From: JBGSKY01 sp041740995
GTDB lineage: Bacteria; Planctomycetota; Planctomycetia; Pirellulales; Pirellulaceae
Reading direction: 5' to 3'
Length of the DNA stretch: 64,000 nt
Assembly (NCBI GenBank): GCA_041740995.1
Contig: JBGSKY010000177.1
Location: 1-64,000, forward strand
In this document: piece after piece, positions 9,639 through 15,754 of the stretch
Numbering within the stretch: position 1 is the stretch's first letter
How the letters are laid out: each line of letters starts with the position of its first letter
Program-made: the position numbers and the translations under genes
Notes under the pieces: generated by a model
What the model was told of the DNA's origin: nothing
What the model saw: the letters and a program-made list of their open reading frames with translations, nothing else
Databases searched by the model: none

Positions 9639-10802
9639 ATGAAAAACGCCGACGCAAAAGCTCGCTTCCGAGACATTTCACAGAAAGTTCGCTGCGGACA
9701 ACGATTGGGGCTCGATGACGGCATCGCACTTTATGATCCAGCGATCTCGCTGCACGAAATTGGTGAGCTAGCTGATTTCGTTCGTCGAAAAATGCACGGC
9801 GACGTTGCATATTACAACATCAACACGCACCTTAACCCGACCAACGTATGCATTTACCGCTGCCGTTTTTGTGCGTTTCGCTCAGACCTGCGTGACCCGA
9901 AAGGGTACGTTTTCAGCGACGAACAAATCCTACAGCGCGGTAAGGAAGCCATTGATAATGGTTGTACCGAAATGCACATTGTCGGCGGTCTGCATCACAA
10001 GCTTGGTTACGAATGGTATCGTGACATGATCGCCTTGCTGCATGCCAACTATCCGAAGCTGCATTTGAAGGCGTGGACTGCCGTTGAAATTAGCTGGTTC
10101 GAATTTTTGACCAAGCGTTCAATTCGCGACATTCTACTCGATTTGAAAGAAGCCGGACTTGGGTCATTGCCGGGCGGCGGCGCCGAGATTTTTCACCCTG
10201 AAATTCGGGACCAAATTTGCGAGCACAAAGCGAATTCGCACAAGTGGGTTGAGGTCCATCAAACGGCGCATGAATGCGGAATTAAAAGCAACTGCACAAT
10301 GCTCTACGGACATTTGGAGCAAGCTTATCATCGGATTGATCACTTGTTGCGACTCCGCGATTTGCAGGACAAAACGAACGGCTTTCAAACTTTCATTCCG
10401 CTCGCTTTCCATCCCGAGAATACAAAGCTGACAGGCATTCGCAAACCGTCGTCGATGATGGATTTACGAACTGTTGCGGTCAGCCGTTTAATGCTCGACA
10501 ACGTTCCGCACATCAAGGCGTACTGGATCATGTTGGGCATTGGGACGGCGCAGACCGCCTTGGCTTATGGTGCTGATGATATCGACGGAACGGTTCGCCA
10601 CGAGCTGATTTATCATAATGCCGGCGCGACGACTCCGGAAATGTTGAGCGTCGATCAGATTCGAGGGCTGATTACCGAAGCAGGCTTTGAGCCGGTAGAA
10701 CGCGATACGGTCTACAATCGGATTGTCCGAAACCCCAACGACTTCTCTGAATGGTCAGTCGGCGAAGCGATCACTTCACAAGCCTTCGCAACCGTAGGAT
10801 AA
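9639..10802 (+). CDS. mqnE: Aminodeoxyfutalosine synthase MqnE (radical SAM)
   Basis: A 387-residue radical-SAM enzyme with the 4Fe-4S cluster motif C71-x3-C75-x2-C78 (CIYRCRFC). Family-typical segments follow: MHIVGGLHHKLGYEWYRDM, LGSLPGGGAEIF, and FIPLAFHPENTKLTGI, all matching the MqnE/MqnC class. GGGAEIFHPEIR and the downstream HQTAHECGIKSNCTMLYGH favour MqnE. It joins 3-[(1-carboxyvinyl)oxy]benzoate to SAM-derived adenosine to give aminodeoxyfutalosine in the cytoplasm, an early step of futalosine-dependent menaquinone synthesis. It follows the UbiA-type gene by 80 bases and probably shares its transcript. The remaining mqn genes are not in this window. ATG start; no strong Shine-Dalgarno sequence. 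Confidence 0.94.
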   Translation: MKNADAKARFRDISQKVRCGQRLGLDDGIALYDPAISLHEIGELADFVRRKMHGDVAYYNINTHLNPTNVCIYRCRFCAFRSDLRDPKGYVFSDEQILQRGKEAIDNGCTEMHIVGGLHHKLGYEWYRDMIALLHANYPKLHLKAWTAVEISWFEFLTKRSIRDILLDLKEAGLGSLPGGGAEIFHPEIRDQICEHKANSHKWVEVHQTAHECGIKSNCTMLYGHLEQAYHRIDHLLRLRDLQDKTNGFQTFIPLAFHPENTKLTGIRKPSSMMDLRTVAVSRLMLDNVPHIKAYWIMLGIGTAQTALAYGADDIDGTVRHELIYHNAGATTPEMLSVDQIRGLITEAGFEPVERDTVYNRIVRNPNDFSEWSVGEAITSQAFATVG

Positions 10803-10806
10803 GAGC

Positions 10807-10851
10807 CTACCCGAAAAGAGTTTGACCCTTTGGAGGAACGGAGAGAGTCTA
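10807..10851. repeat. Element C, copy 1 (CCTTTGGAGGAACGGAGAG core)
   Basis: Just downstream of mqnE. The sequence CTACCCGAAAAGA, then TTTGACCCTTTGGAGGAAC, then GGAGAG recurs nearly unchanged at 11729-11790. The shared core is about 24 bases with one or two differences. Here the right-hand inverted arm is missing or decayed. Confidence 0.6.
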
Positions 10852-10923
10852 AATTTCCAACCGGTTACTGCTTTGACAATGTCGATCACATAAAATATCG
10901 CAGTATCTTTCCAGGTCTAAGAT

Positions 10924-11508
10924 TTACACTTTTCGGCCTTTGCCGGTGTAGATCGCTTTTTCGGTGACTACTGCGTCCATATAAATGTCGTGTGATTCGA
11001 CTGGAATTTGCTCGAACATTTGGCATTCAAAAGCCAGTGCAATCAGCGGAGCGTCTGGCCGTGCGTGCTGTAGCAATTTATCGTAGTAGCCTTTGCCGTG
11101 ACCGGTTCGCCCGCCGTGTTGATCAAATGCGACACCGGGTACCATTACAAGGTCTAAATCGGTCGGTTGTAGTCGTTTGGCTACGAGGTCTCTCAGCGAT
11201 TGGGCAGGTTCAAGAATTTTGTACATGCCAAGCTCAAGTTCATCCATCGATTCCAAATGGAACAGTTCCAATTCACCATCGAGGCAATACGGGATTACAA
11301 CTCGTTTTCCGCTGGCCAGTGCCGCCGGCAGAGCTTGGCGTGTGCGGACTTCGTCGCGGACATCGACGTAAAACATCACCGTTTTGGCAGTCACGTATTG
11401 CGGTAGTTGCATGAATCGATCCACGATTTGGATCGAGACTTCTTCTTTGTCAGCCTGGGCGCGTCGATTGTCGTGAGCCGCTTTTCGAATATCCGTTTTG
11501 GTAAGCAT
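10924..11508 (-). CDS. 5-formyltetrahydrofolate cyclo-ligase
   Basis: From ATG 11508 the product is 194 residues, the normal size for 5-formyl-THF cyclo-ligase (MTHFS). It converts 5-formyl-THF to 5,10-methenyl-THF with ATP. The C-terminal signature PGVAFDQHGGRTGHGKGYYD, which carries the Mg-ATP and folate loop, is intact; the N-terminal helix (LTKTDIRKAAHDNRRAQ) and VMFYVDVRDEVRT also fit. The open frame extends 62 residues further upstream (to 11694), but that extension has no family resemblance and I reject it. Convergent with mqnE, with 121 bases between them that contain repeat element C. Monocistronic as far as can be seen. Confidence 0.92.
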   Translation of the reverse strand: MLTKTDIRKAAHDNRRAQADKEEVSIQIVDRFMQLPQYVTAKTVMFYVDVRDEVRTRQALPAALASGKRVVIPYCLDGELELFHLESMDELELGMYKILEPAQSLRDLVAKRLQPTDLDLVMVPGVAFDQHGGRTGHGKGYYDKLLQHARPDAPLIALAFECQMFEQIPVESHDIYMDAVVTEKAIYTGKGRKV

Positions 11509-11728
11509 GTGCGAATCGAAATTGGAATGAAAGGATTTGGAACGGCTGATCGCGATCGACTGCAGTCGACTCTCAGGCCAGGGATCGGTCCTCGGCAATG
11601 CAAAGATCAATCTGCGACGAGTAACAGTGTAATACAGACATTGTCGACCCCATAGAGCATGCGGAACGTTCGCTAAATTAATTGCCTTCTCCAAATTTTA
11701 TTGCGGCTGAAGCTTACGCCTCTTAAAA

Positions 11729-11790
11729 CCTATCTGAACAGGGCTTTGAACCTTTGGAGGAACGGAGAGGGCAGACCCCTTTTCGGATAG
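11729..11790. repeat. Element C, copy 2, with inverted ends
   Basis: The core TTTGAACCTTTGGAGGAACG plus GAGAGGG matches the copy at 10807-10851. Here it is bounded by inverted arms: CTATCTGAACAGGG at 11730-11743 and CCCTTTTCGGATAG at 11777-11790 (12 of 14 positions complementary). The whole could fold as one long hairpin with the purine-rich core in the loop. Confidence 0.6.
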
Positions 11791-11902
11791 CGCGTCTTCT
11801 AGCTTTTCGGAAGCCGGAGTTGTGCTGACCCGGCAGTCCTAATAAGCCACGCGTCAGAAGCATCAGCTTACGAAAAAAAGCGAGGCAAACGAGCAACGGC
11901 AA

Positions 11903-11958
11903 ACGAAAAAAGGCCTTGCATTCGGTTCGCTTCGACAGCGATCACCTTGCAAGGCCTT
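11903..11958 (-). terminator. Rho-independent terminator of the BON-domain gene
   Basis: Read on the minus strand, the arm AAGGCCTTGCA (11958-11948) pairs perfectly with TGCAAGGCCTT (11920-11910), directly followed by a T run (the AAAAAA at 11905-11910 on the plus strand). The 27-base loop contains its own small stem TCGCT-gtcga-AGCGA. It lies 33 bases beyond the stop of the BON gene. Confidence 0.85.
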
Positions 11959-11990
11959 GCCACAGTATTCACTATTTTTTTCAGCCCAGC

Positions 11991-13136
11991 TTAGTAGCCG
12001 TTCTTGCTCGAAAAATCGAGGTACCACAGTCCATCGTCCCATTCCAGGGCGACTTTACGCCATCCCAATGGAACTTGCGGGTACGGATAGAAAGGGCCGA
12101 TGTATGGCCACGCCGACGCACTGTATTGCTTCGGATAAGTCACGGCTGCGTAGTTCGGATACGCCGCGTAGCTTGGCCATGCGTAGTTGGGTTGTTGTGG
12201 GGTATCGTAGCGTGAAACGCCCGCACCATAGCTTGGACCGCCACCCATTGGCATTGGACCGCCCATTTGGCCGCCCATCGGAGCACTTGGATAACCGCCG
12301 CCAGCATAACCACCTTGTTGGCAAGATGGGTCGTAAACCATTGAGCCTTGGAAGTTGGCCAATTGGCTAGGAGCGAATGGCTTCGGTGCACCTTGGAATC
12401 CGGAAACCGGCATGCTTGATTGCGATACGACGTGCGAATCAGACGCCATCGCGATTGGATTGCCCGGCTTGGTCAGCAAGTTCACATCGTCAACAATCTT
12501 GGTCACACCTGGAACGTGCTGGATGGTCGAAAGTACCAACTGCTTTTGTTCAGGCGTCGAAACGTAGCCGCGTGTCCAGACTTCACCGCGAACGGTGGAG
12601 ACGTCTAGCTCAAAGTTTCGCAGCGCGCCTTCACTCTTGATTGCCGAAAGCTTCGTTAAAATCGCGTCGGTGATCTTCGCGTCGGCTGGCGAAACGCCAT
12701 GAGCGACGTCGTGCATCGCTGGCGGTTCGTTTGCAGGAGCGAGGACAGATTCACCGGATGCCTGGGCCACGTAGGACGCCGCGTCGGACTGCGTCTTGAC
12801 TTTGGAGTCAGCCGACTGGGTCTTTGCGACCACTGGGTTGACTGGCGAAGCGCTTCGAACCGTGATTTCATTCACGATCTCAATCACGCCGGGAGTTCCC
12901 CGCGAGGCTTCAACGACCGCCAAAGCCTGCGCAGCGTTGGCAACAGTACCACTGACAGTGACAACGCCGGCGTCAACTGCCAGATCGATGTCGAAATCCT
13001 TGAGCGAGCCGCTATTTTGTCGGCTTTGCAAGGTTTGAACGATTGAGTCGGCGATCTCACGATCACCAGCTTGGGCTGCGATTGGGCTCGCTACGGTTAG
13101 CGATGCGATCGCCATGCCCAGGAAATAACGTCGCAT
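11991..13136 (-). CDS. Secreted protein with two BON domains and a Gly/Pro/Tyr-rich tail
   Basis: 381 residues. Residues 1-23 are a signal peptide (MRRYFLGMAIASLTVASPIA, cleavage near AQA-G). Two BON domains follow, about 27-93 (REIADSIVQTLQSRQN, VVTVSGTVANAAQ) and about 155-222 (KITDAILTKLSAIKS, EVWTRGYVSTPEQ). BON domains bind membranes or act as osmotic-stress envelope proteins (OsmY, Kbp). The C-terminal ~120 residues are low-complexity (GGYAGGGYPSAPMGGQMGGP) and then Tyr/Pro/Trp-rich (YPNYAAVTYPKQ), ending WRKVALEWDDGLWYLDFSSK. Exact role unknown; an envelope stress or cell-surface role is inference. The start is secure: AGGAGG lies about 6 bases before ATG. A strong terminator follows. 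Confidence 0.85.
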   Translation of the reverse strand: MRRYFLGMAIASLTVASPIAAQAGDREIADSIVQTLQSRQNSGSLKDFDIDLAVDAGVVTVSGTVANAAQALAVVEASRGTPGVIEIVNEITVRSASPVNPVVAKTQSADSKVKTQSDAASYVAQASGESVLAPANEPPAMHDVAHGVSPADAKITDAILTKLSAIKSEGALRNFELDVSTVRGEVWTRGYVSTPEQKQLVLSTIQHVPGVTKIVDDVNLLTKPGNPIAMASDSHVVSQSSMPVSGFQGAPKPFAPSQLANFQGSMVYDPSCQQGGYAGGGYPSAPMGGQMGGPMPMGGGPSYGAGVSRYDTPQQPNYAWPSYAAYPNYAAVTYPKQYSASAWPYIGPFYPYPQVPLGWRKVALEWDDGLWYLDFSSKNGY

Positions 13137-13447
13137 GGAACTCCTCCTACGATGAAGCTTGATTGGTCCCGATCGCTGTCATACGAGCTATCCACAAAGG
13201 ATCTCGCATTCAGGACAACGAACAATGATGATTTGCAATGTGCAAACCACCAAAGCCACGAATGGACGCCGCCCGATGCTCGTGTTGAGTCACCGGTCAG
13301 TCGTTTGGTCTGCATTCTGTCCAAAGTATCTTCGGCAGTCCGGTCGTGATAAAGAAAGCGAATTTTCGGATTTTGACGGTCTTTAAGAATGTTGCCACGA
13401 AGCGACTCAAGCGAAGTTTCGCCAAATTACCTAAGTTCGCTTGCCGA

Positions 13448-13603
13448 AGAACCGGACGGCTCGCGCCGTGCCGCTAACAATGCTTCGTTTCGCTTTCGTC
13501 AACCGTAGCGGTATGGGCGCAAGCCCTCCGGTTCTTCTATTATTCTGACAACGGCCAAGTTCGCTTGACGAAGAACCGGATGGCTCGCGCCGTGCCGCTA
13601 ACG
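13448..13603. repeat. Family-A repeat cluster (three copies, alternating orientation)
   Basis: Copies at 13448-13477 (minus orientation, CGGC/GCCG stem with GCGA loop), 13506-13537 (plus orientation, TAGCGGTATGGGCGCAAGCC, GGGC/GCCC stem with GCAA loop) and 13571-13603 (minus orientation, GCGA loop, one stem mismatch). Spacers contain related TTCGTTTCGC segments. The arrangement is minus-plus-minus, with the stem/loop subtype following the orientation. Confidence 0.85.
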
Positions 13604-13648
13604 ATTCTTCGTTTCGCGATTAGCCAACTCTCAAACCCTATCTTCCCC

Positions 13649-13676
13649 TTGACTCACCAACCGCTTTCGCTAAAAT
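13649..13676 (+). promoter_or_regulatory. Probable sigma-70 promoter of rpmI-rplT-pheST
   Basis: TTGACT at 13649-13654, a 16-base spacer, then TAAAAT at 13671-13676. Transcription would start near 13683, leaving a ~100-base leader before rpmI. This is the best -35/-10 match in front of the translation cluster. Confidence 0.6.
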
Positions 13677-13782
13677 CTGCGACCTGCAAGTTTCGGGGGG
13701 AAGTAGCAGCTTGAATGATTGCTTTTTTCTGAGACCAATTTACCACGCGATTTACTCGCGTCTGATGGATGGAATTCGATAA

Positions 13783-13986
13783 ATGTCCAAGCAAAAGACT
13801 CACAAAGGTACGAAAAAACGTTTCCGCTTGACCGCCTCTGGCAAGGTTAAGCATCGCAAGGCTGGCACTAGCCATCTGGCGATCAGCAAGTCTGGAAATA
13901 AGATTCGCCAATTGAGAGGAACGCGTGTTCTGGAAATCAATTTCGAACGCACTATCCAAGACTCGCTGCGCGGCTACAGCTATTAA
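13783..13986 (+). CDS. rpmI: Large ribosomal subunit protein bL35
   Basis: 67 residues, highly basic, with the bL35 signature SKQKTHKGTKKRFRLTASGK followed by KHRKAGTSHLAISKS. It is a structural protein of the 50S subunit. The length and start match the family; a GGA-containing weak ribosome site (GGATGGAATTC) precedes ATG. It opens the cluster rpmI-rplT-pheS-pheT. In most bacteria infC stands just upstream; here the upstream neighbour is a divergent BON-domain gene, so infC must be elsewhere. Confidence 0.97.
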   Translation: MSKQKTHKGTKKRFRLTASGKVKHRKAGTSHLAISKSGNKIRQLRGTRVLEINFERTIQDSLRGYSY

Positions 13987-14001
13987 CGCTGAAGTTTTGC
14001 A

Positions 14002-14078
14002 GTAGCGAAACTCGGCAAGAGTTTTGTTGCGACTGTTAAGTGCGAAAATCGCCGAAAGTCCTGTCGGCTTTCGCTACC
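14002..14078. repeat. Family-B inverted repeat pair between rpmI and rplT
   Basis: Plus-orientation copy at 14002-14025 (GTAGCGAAACTCGGCAAGAG then TTTTG: stem GAAACTC/GAGTTTT with loop GGCAA). Minus-orientation copy at 14052-14078 (CCGAAAGTCCTGTCGGCTTT then CGCTACC). The two face each other across 26 bases inside the intercistronic gap of a ribosomal-protein operon. Related copies are at 15637-15735 and 26914-26939. Confidence 0.75.
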
Positions 14079-14230
14079 ACGACGTCGCAATTGCAGGTTA
14101 CTCCAAACGTGATGCTGGTCCGATCGGCCGCTCACTATATTACCAGTTGTCTGGGCATTAACAGCCGACCATTGAGTCAGCGGCCTGAGACGCACAACAG
14201 CAGCGAAAAGGGCTGCTTAATCGATTTGTC

Positions 14231-14587
14231 ATGCGTACACAAAAAGGTGCCGCTCGGCGACAAGCCAAGCGTAAGTTATTTCAAAGAGCGGAAGGTTACG
14301 TCGGCGGTCGTCGTCGATTGTATCGAACAGCGAAAGAAAACCTGGTCCGTGCTGGCCGTTTCGCTTATCGTGACCGTCGCCGTAAACGTCGCGATTTCCG
14401 TCGGCTGTGGATCATCCGCATCAACGCCGCCGTTCGAATGCACGATCTTCGATACAGCCAGTTTATTGCTGGCCTGATCAAAGCGAACATCGAACTGGAT
14501 CGAAAGACCCTTTCGGAGATGGCAATCCACGAGCCAGAGGCGTTCAGCGCCGTGGTGGCTCAAGTCAAGGCTGTGTTGGAAGCTTAA
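14231..14587 (+). CDS. rplT: Large ribosomal subunit protein bL20
   Basis: 118 residues, the normal bL20 size, with the basic N-terminal rod (KGAARRQAKRKLFQRAEGYV then GGRRRLYRTAKENLVRAGRF) and a globular end (RDRRRKRRDFRRLWIIRINA, SEMAIHEPEAFSAVV). It binds 23S rRNA and is essential for early 50S assembly; in several bacteria it also represses its own operon. The gap to rpmI (244 bases) is much longer than usual and holds family-B repeats. The stop codon abuts the ATG of pheS (TAAATG), so rplT and pheS are surely co-transcribed. Confidence 0.97.
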   Translation: MRTQKGAARRQAKRKLFQRAEGYVGGRRRLYRTAKENLVRAGRFAYRDRRRKRRDFRRLWIIRINAAVRMHDLRYSQFIAGLIKANIELDRKTLSEMAIHEPEAFSAVVAQVKAVLEA

Positions 14588-15619
14588 ATGTCGCTGCCGA
14601 ACTTGTTGACCGCATTGGACGATCTGGCGGCTGATGCAGGTTCGGCCCTCAACAGCGTTACATCCGCCGAACAGTTGGAAGAACAACGTGTTCGGTTGCT
14701 GGGTGCAAAAAACGGCCAAATCAAAACGGTCGAAAAATTGATGGGCGTCCTCGACCGCGCTGATCGCCCCGCTGGCGGAAAACGGTTGAACGAAGTCCGC
14801 CAAGCGATCAATCAGCTTTTCGAACAGGCGACCGAACGAATCGGCGGCGCGCAGCCGAAAACTAAATCAGGCAAGCCCGGTTTCGATGCGACGCTGCCCG
14901 GTATTCGACCCGCGATTGGTCATCTGCATCCGATCACTCAAACGATAGAGCACCTCAAAGAAATTATGGGGCGACTCGGGTTCTCGGTCGTCGAAGGCCC
15001 CGAGGTTGAAGACACTTGGCACAATTTTATTGCGCTCAACATTCCGGAAGATCATCCGGCTCGCGATCCACTAGATAACTTTTACCTACAAACGGCAGCC
15101 AAGACGTCAGCCGCCAGTGCCGACTCGAAATTGCTCCGCAGCCAAACGTCGACCGTTCAAATCCGCGTCATGGAAGGCCAACAACCGCCGCTGAGAATCA
15201 TCTCCATCGGTCGGGTATATCGGCCTGACGCAGCCGACGCAACGCACTTCCCGATGTTTCATCAGATGGAAGGTTTGTGGATCGATCGTCATGTGAACAT
15301 GTCGCATCTGAAAACCGTGCTGCGAATGTTTGCGTCCAGCTATCTTGGGGACGATGTACAAGTTCGTTTTCGCCCGTCGTTTTTCCCCTTCACCGAACCC
15401 AGCGTCGAAGTCGATTACCACTGGCAAGACTCTTGGATCGAGTTCGGCGGAGCTGGCATTGTCGACCCGAACGTGCTGCAACAAGTCGGTTACGATCCTG
15501 AAGAATGGTCTGGATTTGCTTTCGGACTCGGCGTTGAGCGGCTCTGTATGAGACGTTACCAAATCACTGACATCCGCGACTTGTTCAAAGGCGACGTCCG
15601 ATTTTTGAAGCAGTTCTAG
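14588..15619 (+). CDS. pheS: Phenylalanine--tRNA ligase alpha subunit
   Basis: 343 residues, normal for bacterial PheS. An N-terminal coiled-coil arm (about 1-90) that contacts tRNA is followed by the class II catalytic core: FDATLPGIRPAIGHLHPITQ, GFSVVEGPEVEDTWHNFIAL, motif 2 RVYRPDAADATHFPMFHQ, and motif 3 WSGFAFGLGVERLCMRRYQI. It forms the alpha2beta2 synthetase with PheT and carries the aminoacylation site. It starts directly after the rplT stop. A 135-base gap with family-B repeats separates it from pheT, which is unusual because pheS and pheT are often nearly contiguous. Confidence 0.97.
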   Translation: MSLPNLLTALDDLAADAGSALNSVTSAEQLEEQRVRLLGAKNGQIKTVEKLMGVLDRADRPAGGKRLNEVRQAINQLFEQATERIGGAQPKTKSGKPGFDATLPGIRPAIGHLHPITQTIEHLKEIMGRLGFSVVEGPEVEDTWHNFIALNIPEDHPARDPLDNFYLQTAAKTSAASADSKLLRSQTSTVQIRVMEGQQPPLRIISIGRVYRPDAADATHFPMFHQMEGLWIDRHVNMSHLKTVLRMFASSYLGDDVQVRFRPSFFPFTEPSVEVDYHWQDSWIEFGGAGIVDPNVLQQVGYDPEEWSGFAFGLGVERLCMRRYQITDIRDLFKGDVRFLKQF

Positions 15620-15636
15620 TTGAAGCGATAACAAGC

Positions 15637-15735
15637 CGTAGTTGAAGTCGCCAAGACTTCGGATGTATCAGCAGACAATTCGCAGAAGCCCGATAAAAAT
15701 TGAAGATGCCGAAACACTTGGCGAGTTTCGCTACC
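15637..15735. repeat. Family-B inverted repeat pair between pheS and pheT
   Basis: Plus-orientation copy at 15637-15664: CGTAGTTGAAGTCGCCAAGA then CTTCGGA, a perfect GAAGTC/GACTTC stem with loop GCCAA. Minus-orientation copy at 15709-15735: CCGAAACACTTGGCGAGTTT then CGCTACC; read on the minus strand its stem is GAAACTC/GTGTTTC, again with loop GCCAA. The stems differ in sequence but still pair, which suggests selection for the hairpin. Confidence 0.8.
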
Positions 15736-15754
15736 TTCGAAATGGATCGCATAA

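Larger units (their letters stand above)
11509..11990. other. Intergenic region with element C and a terminator
   Basis: About 480 bases between the divergent/tandem minus-strand genes for the cyclo-ligase and the BON protein. It holds element C copy 2 (11729-11790), an AT-poor stretch of unclear nature (11800-11900), and the terminator of the BON gene (11903-11958). I see no gene. Confidence 0.6.
13137..13782. other. Intergenic region between BON gene and rpmI
   Basis: About 645 bases separating divergent genes. It contains a three-copy family-A repeat cluster (13448-13603), the rpmI promoter (13649-13676) and a leader of about 100 bases. The leader has a perfect small hairpin, ACGCGA-tttac-TCGCGT, at 13745-13761, some 20 bases before the rpmI start, which could affect initiation. 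Small frames here have no recognisable products. Confidence 0.6.

Noticed and set aside
11509..11694. 62-residue extension of 5-formyl-THF cyclo-ligase
   Set aside because: No family similarity; the standard-size protein begins at ATG 11508.
14276..14803. 175-codon minus-strand frame over rplT and pheS
   Set aside because: It lies opposite two certain genes and has no domain.
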